Shown piece by piece: positions 1 through 6,404 of a DNA stretch of 6,491 nucleotides. This DNA comes from Chloroflexota bacterium (GTDB lineage: Bacteria > Chloroflexota > Limnocylindria > QHBO01), in the NCBI GenBank assembly GCA_024636135.1, contig JAGXHP010000115.1, positions 1 to 6,491 of the forward strand, given 5' to 3'. Below the pieces are notes generated by a model. It did no database searches and was not told the origin of the DNA. It was given only the letters and a program-made list of their open reading frames with translations. Positions within the stretch are counted from its first letter, which is position 1. Each line of letters starts with the position of its first letter. Made by a program: the position numbers and the translations under genes.

Positions 1-1087
1 CGACACGGTGGAGGCGGCACGGCTGGTCGGGTCGCGGCTGGCGATCGTGTCGCTGCATGACGCCCACCACCGGCTGCGCGTCATCGACCTCCAGGGCGGT
101 CACGTCGCCGAGGTCGAGCTTCCCGGCGTCGGCACCATCACCTCGCTCGAGGGCCGGCCAGACGACGCGGAACTGATGCTGACCTTCACCACGTTCACGG
201 CGCCGTCGCGGGTCCTCGCCGTCTCGATGAACGACGGGCGGCCGCGAGAGGTGCGGCCCACCAGCATGCCGTGGGACCCCGAGGCATTCGTGACCACGCA
301 GGCGTTCGTGACGTCCGACGATGGCACCCGGGTCCCCGTCTTCCTGACCCATCGCCGAGACGTCGCCCCGACCGGCGACGTGGCGACCCTGCTGTACGGG
401 TACGGCGGCTTCCAGGTCTCGATCGGCCCCACCTTCAAGGTCGAATGGCTGGCGTTCGTGGAGCGCGGCGGCCTGCTCGCGGTGGCGTCGCTGCGCGGGG
501 GCGGGGAGTATGGCCGCGAGTGGCACGATGCCGGCCGCCTCGCCAACAAGCAGAACGTCTTCGACGACTTCGCCGCCGTGGCGCGATGGCTTGCCGCTTC
601 GGGCTGGACGCGCGCTGACCGCATCGGGATCAGTGGGCGATCGAACGGCGGGCTCCTCGTCGGTGCCAGCATCACCCAGCACCCCGAGCTGTTCGGTGCG
701 GCGGTCGCCGAGGTCGGGGTCATGGACATGCTCCGGTTCCATCGCTTCACCATCGGATGGGCATGGACCAGCGACTACGGTTCGGCCGACGACGCAGACC
801 AGTTCCGCACCCTCCTGGGGTATTCGCCGCTGCACAACGTTCGCGACGGCGTCGCATACCCGCCGACCCTGATCACGACCGGTGACCACGACGACCGCGT
901 GGTTCCGGGCCATTCGTTCAAGTTCGCCGCCGCGCTCCAGGCGGCACAGACCTCCGATGCGCCCGTGCTCATCCGCATCGACACCGATGCCGGTCACGGC
1001 GCGGGCAAGCCGGTGAGCAAGCTGGTACAGGAACGCTGCGACGTCCTAGCATTCCTGGAGACGGCGCTCGGATCGGGTCGGGACTAG
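1..1087 (+). CDS. Prolyl oligopeptidase (family S9A serine peptidase), C-terminal part, 5' end outside window
   Basis: Serine peptidase that in this family cleaves short peptides after proline. The reading frame is open from base 2, so the gene enters from the left. The GTG at 8 is an internal valine codon rather than a start. Counting that codon as residue 1, the visible part has 359 residues; complete members have about 700, so roughly half is missing. Residues 1-90 look like the end of the beta-propeller and the rest is the alpha/beta-hydrolase domain. The catalytic triad is visible: Ser212 in GRSNGG, Asp295 in DHDDRV and His330 in AGHGAGK. Also present are the GYGGF oxyanion-region motif at 131-135, Asn213, Arg297, and Trp253 in the AWTSDYG motif, matching the proline-stacking tryptophan of the family. 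All catalytic residues are intact, so nothing suggests a pseudogene. Location (cytosolic or exported) cannot be judged without the N-terminus. It is convergent with the Pho genes and probably unrelated in function. Confidence 0.95.
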   Translation, partial: DTVEAARLVGSRLAIVSLHDAHHRLRVIDLQGGHVAEVELPGVGTITSLEGRPDDAELMLTFTTFTAPSRVLAVSMNDGRPREVRPTSMPWDPEAFVTTQAFVTSDDGTRVPVFLTHRRDVAPTGDVATLLYGYGGFQVSIGPTFKVEWLAFVERGGLLAVASLRGGGEYGREWHDAGRLANKQNVFDDFAAVARWLAASGWTRADRIGISGRSNGGLLVGASITQHPELFGAAVAEVGVMDMLRFHRFTIGWAWTSDYGSADDADQFRTLLGYSPLHNVRDGVAYPPTLITTGDHDDRVVPGHSFKFAAALQAAQTSDAPVLIRIDTDAGHGAGKPVSKLVQERCDVLAFLETALGSGRD

Positions 1088-2142
1088 GCTCGCTGAACCT
1101 CGATCCAGAAGGTCGACCCCACACCCTCGACCGAGCTCGCACCCGCCGAGCCACCGTGTGCCTCCGCGATGTGTCGAACGATCGCCAGCCCGAGGCCGGC
1201 GCTCGGGCTGTCCGGCCCGACGTCATCAGCCTCGGCGCGCGCTCGCGATCGGTCGACCTTGTAGAACCGCTCGAAGATCCGGGCCTGGTGTGCGAGCGGG
1301 ACCCCGATGCCGTCGTCGGCCACGCTGAATCGCACTCGAGAGTCCGTGACGCTCCATCCGATCCGGACCTCGCCGCCGGGTCGGCTGAACTTCACCGCGT
1401 TGTGGGCGAGGTTGAGGAGCGCCTGCTCGAGCCGGGCGGCGTCGGCCATCGCCCGAGCCGGCGTCGCGGGCTCCGGCAGCATGCCCACGGTGATATCTCG
1501 CCGATCAGCCATGGGCCGAATGCGCTCGACTAACGTCGCGACCACGGCGGCGGGGTCGACTTCCTCCAGCGCCAGGCGCGTCTCGCCGGACTCGATTCGG
1601 CCCAGATCGAGGAGCTCGTCGACCAACGTGGCGAGGCGATCGGTCTCGCGCTCGATCTGGGACGCGAAATCGCGGACGGTTGGTCCGTCCTCGATGGAGC
1701 CCGACGCGATCGACTCGGCGAGCAGCCGCACCGAGGTGAGGGGCGTCCGCAGCTCGTGGCTGACGTTGGCCAGGAGGTCGCGCCGGGCCCGCTCCGCGCG
1801 GCGCTGGGCGCTGACGTCGCGCAGCGCAAGCACCATCCCGCCGCCGGCCAACGGGATGGCATCGATGACGTACGTGCGTGGTGCCGGCTCACCGAGCTCG
1901 GCCTCACCAGTCTGTGGCTCCCGGCTGCTCGCGCAGCGTCGCGCCACCGCGTCGAGCGGACCGGACCCGAAGGCGGCGATCAGGCTCATGCCCGGCAGAG
2001 TCACCCGCGGGCGGCCGGTGAGCTCCGCGGCCTCGGTGCCGGCTCGCACGATCCGAAGGTTGTCGTCGACCAGCAGGAGCAGGTCCCGACCGCGATGGTC
2101 GAGGAGCGCCTCGAATGCCGCGCCGGCGCTCGGGTCGCTCAC
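1084..2142 (-). CDS. phoR: PhoR-like sensor histidine kinase with PAS-like domain, no transmembrane segment
   Basis: Sensor kinase expected to autophosphorylate on histidine and pass the phosphate to the regulator encoded just upstream. The protein has 352 residues. Residues about 15-112 look like a PAS-type sensory domain. The HisKA dimerisation helix follows, with H-box NVSHELRTPL and phospho-acceptor His129. The HATPase domain shows the N-box (Asn244, Asn248), G1 DDGIG at 276-280, F-box ERFYKVDRS at 291-299 and G2 GLGLA at 316-320. The ATP lid between F-box and G2 carries a somewhat long acidic stretch (about 303-313). No hydrophobic stretch long enough to cross the membrane is seen, unlike classical PhoR or SenX3. 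The start is GTG, overlapping the regulator's TGA as GTGA; no clear Shine-Dalgarno site precedes it, so translation is probably coupled. The first start in this frame is this GTG, so a missing membrane-anchored N-terminus is unlikely. The phosphate role is inferred from operon position; the kinase identity itself is clear. Confidence 0.93.
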   Translation of the reverse strand: MSDPSAGAAFEALLDHRGRDLLLLVDDNLRIVRAGTEAAELTGRPRVTLPGMSLIAAFGSGPLDAVARRCASSREPQTGEAELGEPAPRTYVIDAIPLAGGGMVLALRDVSAQRRAERARRDLLANVSHELRTPLTSVRLLAESIASGSIEDGPTVRDFASQIERETDRLATLVDELLDLGRIESGETRLALEEVDPAAVVATLVERIRPMADRRDITVGMLPEPATPARAMADAARLEQALLNLAHNAVKFSRPGGEVRIGWSVTDSRVRFSVADDGIGVPLAHQARIFERFYKVDRSRARAEADDVGPDSPSAGLGLAIVRHIAEAHGGSAGASSVEGVGSTFWIEVQRA

Positions 2143-2837
2143 GTCGCCGGCGGGGAGAACGCGTAGCCCACGCCTCGCACCGTGCGGAAGTGGTCGTGGC
2201 CGCCACGGCCGCGGAGCTTCCCGCGCAGCCAGCTGACGTGGACGTCGACCGTCCGGCCGTCGCCCACGTACTCGTAGCCCCAGACCCGGGCGAGCAGCTG
2301 GTCCCGCGTGAAGATGCGGCCGGGCGATGCGGCCATGTGGGCCAGGAGGTCGAACTCCTTTGTCGTGAGATGGATCGGCTCCGCGTCGACCGTGACTTCG
2401 CGCCGCGCGACATCGATACGGATCGCACCGAATGTCATGGTCGCGCCGGCCTCCGTCTCGTCGGGGGTCCGCCGCTGGCGGCGAAGGACGGCCTCGATCC
2501 GCGCGAGGAGCTCCGGGCGGCTGAACGGCTTGGCGACGTAGTCATCCGCGCCGACCTTCAATCCCACCACCCGATCGATCTCGTCACCCTTGGCCGAGAG
2601 CATGATGACCGGAGTCGTGACCCCGTCACGCCGGAGCACGCGCAGCACCTCGATGCCGCTCATCCCGGGGAGCATCACGTCGAGCAGGATGAGGTCGAGA
2701 CCCGGATTCCGGCCCGCCTCGAGTCCCGCCTCGCCATCGGCGGCCACGGCGACGTCGTAGCCCTCGCGGGTCAGGTTGAAGCCCAGGGCCTTGCGCAGGG
2801 TGGAATCATCTTCGACGAGCAGAAGCCGTCGGCGCAT
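2139..2837 (-). CDS. phoB: OmpR/PhoB-family response regulator of the phosphate operon
   Basis: DNA-binding response regulator of 232 residues, the normal size for PhoB/PhoP/RegX3 proteins. The N-terminal receiver domain (about 4-118) shows the acidic pocket Glu9-Asp10-Asp11, phospho-acceptor Asp53 in LLDVMLPG, Ser81 at the switch position, Tyr100 and Lys103 in the AKPF motif. The C-terminal winged-helix domain (about 134-228) contains LTTKEFDLL, the RVWGYEY segment and the recognition helix region RTVDVHVSWLRGKL, ending in RTVRGVGYAF. The same frame stays open to base 3362 across phoU, but ATG 2837 is the right start: it has an AGGAGG site four bases upstream and the receiver fold begins there. 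The gene lies 8 bases after phoU and overlaps the kinase by 4 bases. By analogy with PhoB it should bind Pho-box-type direct repeats upstream of pstS and activate this operon when phosphate is scarce. The family is certain; the exact name (phoB, phoP or regX3) depends on lineage. Confidence 0.95.
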   Translation of the reverse strand: MRRRLLLVEDDSTLRKALGFNLTREGYDVAVAADGEAGLEAGRNPGLDLILLDVMLPGMSGIEVLRVLRRDGVTTPVIMLSAKGDEIDRVVGLKVGADDYVAKPFSRPELLARIEAVLRRQRRTPDETEAGATMTFGAIRIDVARREVTVDAEPIHLTTKEFDLLAHMAASPGRIFTRDQLLARVWGYEYVGDGRTVDVHVSWLRGKLRGRGGHDHFRTVRGVGYAFSPPAT

Positions 2838-2841
2838 CCGT

Positions 2842-2847
2842 CCTCCT
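2842..2847 (-). promoter_or_regulatory. Ribosome binding site of the response regulator gene, fused to the phoU stop
   Basis: On the minus strand the bases read TAGGAGGACGG followed by ATG. AGGAGG occupies 2847-2842 and the phoU stop codon TAG occupies 2848-2846, so the stop codon runs into the Shine-Dalgarno site. This site decides the regulator's start at 2837 within a much longer open frame. The arrangement suggests that ribosomes finishing phoU can reinitiate on the regulator. Confidence 0.8.
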
Positions 2848-3541
2848 ACGGGTTGAGGTCCTCGACCTGGCCGGTCGCCAGGTACACGACGTCCTCGCCG
2901 ATGTTCGTCACCCTGTCGCCGAGTCGCTCGAGGTGATGCGCGGCAAACAGCATATGGGTCACCTGGCGGACTCGGTCCGGATTCGCTGCCATCATCGACA
3001 TCGCGTCCTCGTAGACGCTGTTGTAGAGGGCGTCGATCTCGTCGTCGCGCTGGCAGACGGCCCGCGCCCCGTCCTCGCTCATGTCCACCAGCGCCCGCAT
3101 GGCCGCGTGGAGCTGTTCGCGGCAGATGCGCTCCATCTGCGGAATCTGTCCGAGGATCGGGATCTCCGGCTCGGAGGCCAGCTGCTGGCTCAGCTTGGCG
3201 ATGTTGACCGCGTAGTCGCCCATGCGCTCGAGCTCCGCGGAGGCGTGGTAGAGCGCGAGCAGCTCGCGGATGTCGCGCGCCACCGGTGCCTGGGTGGCGA
3301 TCAGTGTCGTGATCTCGGTGTTGATGTCGCGCTGGAGGTCGTTGACCTCCTTGTCGTCCCATCGGACGCGGTCGGCCAGATCCGGGTCGCGCCCGGTGAG
3401 CGCTCGGCCCGAGCGTTCCAACGCGTCTTCAACCCGGGCGCCGAGCCGCAGGACGTCGTCCTTCACCCGGTCGAGGGCCCGGTCAAATGTCGCCCGTGGG
3501 CCGACGTGGCGTTGTCCCGCTTCGTCGATTGCGCGATCCAT
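2846..3541 (-). CDS. phoU: Phosphate signalling/transport regulator PhoU
   Basis: PhoU is a cytosolic, all-helical regulator that links the PstSCAB transporter to the PhoR-type kinase; when phosphate is plentiful it keeps kinase signalling off. The 231-residue length is typical. Two homologous three-helix repeats are visible, each with the conserved metal-binding style motif: ELERMGDYAVNIA (Glu105, Asp109, Asn113) and HLERLGDRVTNIGEDV (Glu205, Asp209, Asn213, Asp217). The N-terminal region (about 14-50) includes a stretch resembling the usual opening helix. The start is ATG 3541, preceded on the minus strand by GGGAG with a six-base spacer. The gene follows pstB after 18 bases and precedes the regulator by 8, so it is embedded in the same transcript. 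Nothing is truncated or odd. The soluble nature of the partner kinase makes a direct contact with its PAS-like domain plausible, which is inference. Confidence 0.96.
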   Translation of the reverse strand: MDRAIDEAGQRHVGPRATFDRALDRVKDDVLRLGARVEDALERSGRALTGRDPDLADRVRWDDKEVNDLQRDINTEITTLIATQAPVARDIRELLALYHASAELERMGDYAVNIAKLSQQLASEPEIPILGQIPQMERICREQLHAAMRALVDMSEDGARAVCQRDDEIDALYNSVYEDAMSMMAANPDRVRQVTHMLFAAHHLERLGDRVTNIGEDVVYLATGQVEDLNP

Positions 3542-3547
3542 GAAAGT

Positions 3548-3552
3548 CTCCC
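3548..3552 (-). promoter_or_regulatory. Ribosome binding site of phoU
   Basis: The minus strand reads GGGAG followed by six bases (ACTTTC) and the phoU ATG at 3541. A purine-rich run just upstream (GAGGGGGAA) overlaps the end of pstB. The site supports 3541 as the phoU start. Confidence 0.65.
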
Positions 3553-3559
3553 TTCCCCC

Positions 3560-4405
3560 TCAGCCGAACCGGCCGGTGATGTAGTCCTCGGTGATGCGAT
3601 TCGCGGGCCGGGTGAAGAGCTCTTCGGTCGCTGCCATCTCCACGAGGTAGCCGGCACGGTCCTCGCCCATGGTCAGGAAGGCCGTGAAGTTGCTGGCCCG
3701 TGCGGCCTGCTGCATGTTGTGCGTGACGATGACGATCGTGTAATTCTCCCGGAGCTCGCGCATCAGCTCCTCGATCTTCAGGGTCGCGATCGGGTCGAGC
3801 GCGGAGCACGGCTCGTCCATCAGGATGACGTCCGGCTCGACAGCGATGGCGCGGGCGATGCAGAGCCGCTGCTGTTGGCCGCCGGAGAGTGCCGTGCCCG
3901 GGGACTTGAGCTTGTCCTTGACCTCGTCCCAGATCGCGGCTCGGCGGAGCGACTGCTCCACGAGCTCATCCATGTTCCCGCGATACCCCGCGATCCGTGG
4001 TCCGAAGGCCACGTTGTCGTAGATGCTCTTCGGGAAGGGATTCGGCTTCTGGAAGACCATGCCGATCCGCCGCCTGACCTCGACGGGGTCCACGCCGTCG
4101 GCGTAGAGGTCGACCCCGTGGTAGCGGACCGAGCCGGTGATGTGCGCGGTGTCGACGAGGTCGTTCATGCGGTTGAAGCTGCGCAGCAGCGTGCTCTTTC
4201 CGCAGCCCGAGGGGCCGATCAGGGCGGTGATCTTGTTCTTTGGCACCTGGAGTGAGATCTCGCGCACGGCCCGGAAGTCGCCGTAGTAGCACGACAGGTC
4301 GTCCAGCTCGAAGACGACCTGGTCGCCGTCGAAGGTCATGGGCGGCCCGCCGGCAGCGGCTGGCGCGATCTGCTCGGCTTCGTCGGTCGTGCTCATGGCA
4401 CCCAT
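3560..4405 (-). CDS. pstB: Phosphate ABC transporter ATP-binding protein PstB
   Basis: ATPase that powers high-affinity phosphate import at the inner face of the membrane with PstC and PstA. With the start used here the protein has 281 residues. Walker A GPSGCGKST is at about 64-72 (Lys70), Q-loop Gln109 in VFQKPNPFP, ABC signature LSGGQ at 173-177, Walker B ILMDEP with Asp197 and Glu198, and the switch His219 in VTHNM. The FNRMNDL segment after Walker A is characteristic of PstB. Several in-frame ATGs exist upstream of the ABC fold: 4492 (overlapping the end of pstA, giving 310 residues), 4471 (303 residues), 4405 and 4396. I chose 4405 because GGAGG lies seven bases before it. PstB proteins are usually about 250-260 residues and begin near the VFELDDLSCYYG segment, so even this form has about 25 extra polar residues. 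The function is certain; the start is not. Confidence 0.96.
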   Translation of the reverse strand: MGAMSTTDEAEQIAPAAAGGPPMTFDGDQVVFELDDLSCYYGDFRAVREISLQVPKNKITALIGPSGCGKSTLLRSFNRMNDLVDTAHITGSVRYHGVDLYADGVDPVEVRRRIGMVFQKPNPFPKSIYDNVAFGPRIAGYRGNMDELVEQSLRRAAIWDEVKDKLKSPGTALSGGQQQRLCIARAIAVEPDVILMDEPCSALDPIATLKIEELMRELRENYTIVIVTHNMQQAARASNFTAFLTMGEDRAGYLVEMAATEELFTRPANRITEDYITGRFG

Positions 4406-4412
4406 TGTCGGG

Positions 4413-4417
4413 CCTCC
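4413..4417 (-). promoter_or_regulatory. Probable ribosome binding site of pstB
   Basis: The minus strand reads GGAGG, then CCCGACA, then ATG at 4405, which is the best-placed Shine-Dalgarno site among the possible pstB starts. The ATG at 4471 has only a weak GGTGA five bases upstream, and the ATG at 4492 has only GGAAC. If translation really begins at 4492 or 4471, this stretch is simply coding sequence. Confidence 0.5.
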
Positions 4418-4475
4418 GCCGCTCTCCCGCTGCGCTTCCGGCGCGTCGGCCCGCCGGATCTTGATGGTCATCGGG

Positions 4476-5396
4476 TCACCACTTTCGGTCATATCGGTTC
4501 CGGAGAACGATGGCGGTGGCGTTGACGAGGAGGATCACGCCGAGAAGGACGACAATGGCGGCAGCCCCGAGAGCACGGAACTCGGCCTGCGGGTAGCCGG
4601 CCCAGTGGTACACGATGGTAGGGAGGGTGGTGTACCCCTCGCCGAGCTGCTCCCACGGGGCGCCGACGAAGCTGAACGTCCCGGCGATCGCGCCGACCAT
4701 GAGCAGCGGCGCGGTCTCACCGAAGGCGCGGCCCAGCGACAGGATCGTGCCGGTGAAGATGCCGGGTGCCGCGTAGGGAAGGACGTGGCTGCGGATCGTC
4801 TCCCACCGCGTGGCCCCGACGCCGAATGCCGCCTCGCGGATCGAGGTGGGGACCGCAATGAGCGCCTCGGACGTCGTGATGACAACGATGGGGAGGACGA
4901 GCACCGCGAGCGTCAGACCTCCGGCGAGCAGGACGCTGCCGAGGCCGAGCGCGGTGCTGAAGACGGCGAGGCCCAGCAGGCCGTAGACGATGGCCGGGAC
5001 GCCGGCCAGGTTACGGATGTTCGTACGGATGAACCGACTGAGACGGGAGTCTCGCGCATACTCCTCCAGGTAGATCGCCGCCCCGACGCCGATCGGGATC
5101 GCGAGCGCCGCCACGATGAGCGTGATCGTCACCGAGCCGATGATCGCCTGGATGATCCCGGCTCGCTCCGCCCGCGCCGACACGGTCGACGTGAGAAAGT
5201 CGAGGGGACGTTCGACGAGGACCGGGAACGCCTTCATCAGCACATCGCTGACGAGCACGAACAGGATCCCGATCGCCACAAGCAGGGAGAGAAGGAGCGC
5301 GCCCTCCAGGACCCAGCTGCGCCAATCGCTGCCGCCACCCTGGAGCCGTCGGGCCACGAGGTCCCGGGCGCTGAGCGCCTCCGACTGAGCGGCCAT
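4476..5396 (-). CDS. pstA: Phosphate ABC transporter permease PstA
   Basis: One of the two membrane subunits of the phosphate importer; it pairs with PstC and docks on PstB. The protein has 306 residues, normal for PstA (about 280-300). About six hydrophobic segments are visible, near residues 29-52, 82-109, 130-152, 154-176, 210-240 and 275-298. The cytoplasmic EAA loop that contacts the ATPase is clear at 187-207 (REAAFGVGATRWETI and following), with the conserved glycine. The LGRAFGETAPLL motif at 221-232 is typical of PstA. The start is ATG 5396, sharing its A with the pstC stop (TGATG). GGAGG lies eight bases upstream, inside the pstC coding end. The frame continues upstream through pstC for about 240 codons, but that part lacks family resemblance and is a shadow. 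The TGATG junction implies coupled synthesis of the two permeases in equal amounts. Confidence 0.96.
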   Translation of the reverse strand: MAAQSEALSARDLVARRLQGGGSDWRSWVLEGALLLSLLVAIGILFVLVSDVLMKAFPVLVERPLDFLTSTVSARAERAGIIQAIIGSVTITLIVAALAIPIGVGAAIYLEEYARDSRLSRFIRTNIRNLAGVPAIVYGLLGLAVFSTALGLGSVLLAGGLTLAVLVLPIVVITTSEALIAVPTSIREAAFGVGATRWETIRSHVLPYAAPGIFTGTILSLGRAFGETAPLLMVGAIAGTFSFVGAPWEQLGEGYTTLPTIVYHWAGYPQAEFRALGAAAIVVLLGVILLVNATAIVLRNRYDRKW

Positions 5397-6337
5397 CAGT
5401 ACTTCCTCCGCACGCGACGCACGAATGCGTCCGAGATCAGGTTGAGACCGAAGGTCATCAGGAAGAGCAGGAAGCCCAGGAAGTAGAGGCTCTCGAATGT
5501 GAGCGCCGCGCCGCGAACCTGGTCCGACCCGATGGCCAGCGCCGTCATGGCCGCCGTCATCGTTTGTCCCTGGTCCAGCGGGTTGAGGTTGAAGAGCGAC
5601 CCGCCCGTGGCCCCGGCCACCATCGACACGATCATCGTCTCCCCGATGGCGCGCGACACGCCGAGGATGAGCGCGGCGACGATGCCGGAGACCGCCGCCG
5701 GCACGACGACCTGGATGCTCGTGGTGCGGCGGCGCGCGCCCAGGCCATAGCTCGCCTCGCGCAGGTACTCGGGCACGGCATGCATGGCGTCTTCGGCCAC
5801 GGAGGCGACGAGCGGAGTGATGAGGATGCCGACGGCGATTCCCGCCGCCAGCATGTTGAAGAGCGGCGCATCGAACAGCGCCTGGACGATGTTCGGGCTG
5901 ATCCACGCCAACGCGAAGAACCCGAGCACGACTGATGGGATCGAAGCCAGGAGCTCGATGATCGGCTTCAGGATCTTTCGCGAGCGCCGGCCGGCGTACT
6001 CGGACAGGTAGATCCCGGCGCCGATGCCAAGCGGTGTCGCGACCGCCATGGCGATCCCGGAGATCACGAGCGTGCCGACGATCGGCGTCGCGAGGTCGTA
6101 GAGTCCCCGCCTCGGGAACCATCCGTCGGTCACCAGTTTCCCGGGGTCAACCTGGACCACGAAGTTCAGGGCGTTGCCGGCGAGCGTGATGATGATCGCC
6201 GCGCTGATGACGATCGACGAGGCCGCCGCCGCCAGGAACAGGGCGCCGATCGCCCGCTCCCGTCTTCGCCGGCCAGCGCCGATCTGGAGGTCGGCCGGGG
6301 TCAGGGCATTGGGACGGGAGGCGGTATGTGCCGTCAT
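5396..6337 (-). CDS. pstC: Phosphate ABC transporter permease PstC
   Basis: The other membrane subunit of the PstSCAB phosphate importer. It has 313 residues, as usual for PstC. An arginine-rich cytoplasmic N-terminus (RRRRER at 23-28) precedes the first membrane helix (about 30-55), in line with the positive-inside rule. Further hydrophobic segments lie near 84-112, 132-155, 164-187, 214-238 and 283-305. The EAA loop is at about 190-213 (EYLREASYGLGARRRTTSI). The motif SRAIGETMIV at 228-237 and the sequence GGSLFNLNPLDQGQTMTAAM after it are characteristic of PstC. The start is ATG 6337. No convincing Shine-Dalgarno site precedes it, and no alternative in-frame start is evident upstream. A strong hairpin ends 19 bases before the ATG. 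The stop overlaps the pstA start by one base. Confidence 0.96.
   Translation of the reverse strand: MTAHTASRPNALTPADLQIGAGRRRRERAIGALFLAAAASSIVISAAIIITLAGNALNFVVQVDPGKLVTDGWFPRRGLYDLATPIVGTLVISGIAMAVATPLGIGAGIYLSEYAGRRSRKILKPIIELLASIPSVVLGFFALAWISPNIVQALFDAPLFNMLAAGIAVGILITPLVASVAEDAMHAVPEYLREASYGLGARRRTTSIQVVVPAAVSGIVAALILGVSRAIGETMIVSMVAGATGGSLFNLNPLDQGQTMTAAMTALAIGSDQVRGAALTFESLYFLGFLLFLMTFGLNLISDAFVRRVRRKY
5405..5409 (-). promoter_or_regulatory. Ribosome binding site of pstA
   Basis: GGAGG on the minus strand, eight bases before the pstA ATG at 5396 and inside the last codons of pstC. It fixes the pstA start within an open frame that continues much further upstream. Confidence 0.75.
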
Positions 6338-6356
6338 CGGTCGCTCATGGTAGACG

Positions 6357-6384
6357 GAGCCGGGCGAATGGTCTCGCCCGGCTC
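6357..6384 (-). other. Strong stem-loop between pstS and pstC (11-bp perfect stem)
   Basis: On the plus strand, gagccgggcga (6357-6367) and tcgcccggctc (6374-6384) are exact reverse complements around a six-base loop (6368-6373). The stem has 9 G-C pairs of 11. In the minus-strand transcript it begins 20 bases after the pstS stop and ends 19 bases before the pstC ATG. No U-run follows, so it is not a textbook intrinsic terminator. Known precedents in ABC importer operons are hairpins after the binding-protein gene that protect the upstream mRNA from 3' decay or partly attenuate readthrough, giving more binding protein than permease. That role is inferred here. Confidence 0.8.
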
Positions 6385-6404
6385 GCCCTCACTTGGCCTG
6401 GCGA

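Noticed and set aside
1070..1118. Possible terminator at the convergent junction (ggatcg ... cgatcc)
   Set aside because: Only six bases pair across about 35 bases with no U-run; this is expected by chance.
1307..2236. 309-codon open frame on the plus strand opposite the histidine kinase
   Set aside because: Product is Ser/Arg/Ala-rich without motifs and lies antisense to a kinase with all its conserved boxes intact.
2838..3362. Upstream extension of the response regulator frame to 3362 (407 residues)
   Set aside because: The extra 175 residues lie inside phoU in another frame and have no domain; the strong ribosome site at 2842-2847 and the start of the receiver fold place the start at 2837.
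2933..4255. 440-codon open frame on the plus strand opposite phoU and pstB
   Set aside because: It lies fully antisense to two clearly identified genes, its product has no recognisable fold or motif, and long antisense open frames are expected at this GC content.
4338..5486. 382-codon open frame on the plus strand opposite pstA
   Set aside because: Its product is extremely rich in Asp, Glu and Arg with no family resemblance, as expected for the complement of a hydrophobic permease gene in high-GC DNA.
5397..6122. Upstream extension of the pstA frame to 6122 (548 residues)
   Set aside because: The extension overlaps pstC in another frame and is Arg/Pro/Gly-rich shadow sequence; the ribosome site at 5405-5409 and the PstA fold fix the start at 5396.
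6357..6384. Reading the pstS-pstC hairpin as an intrinsic terminator
   Set aside because: The stem is strong, but the transcript after it has no U-run and pstC follows at once, so complete termination there is unlikely.
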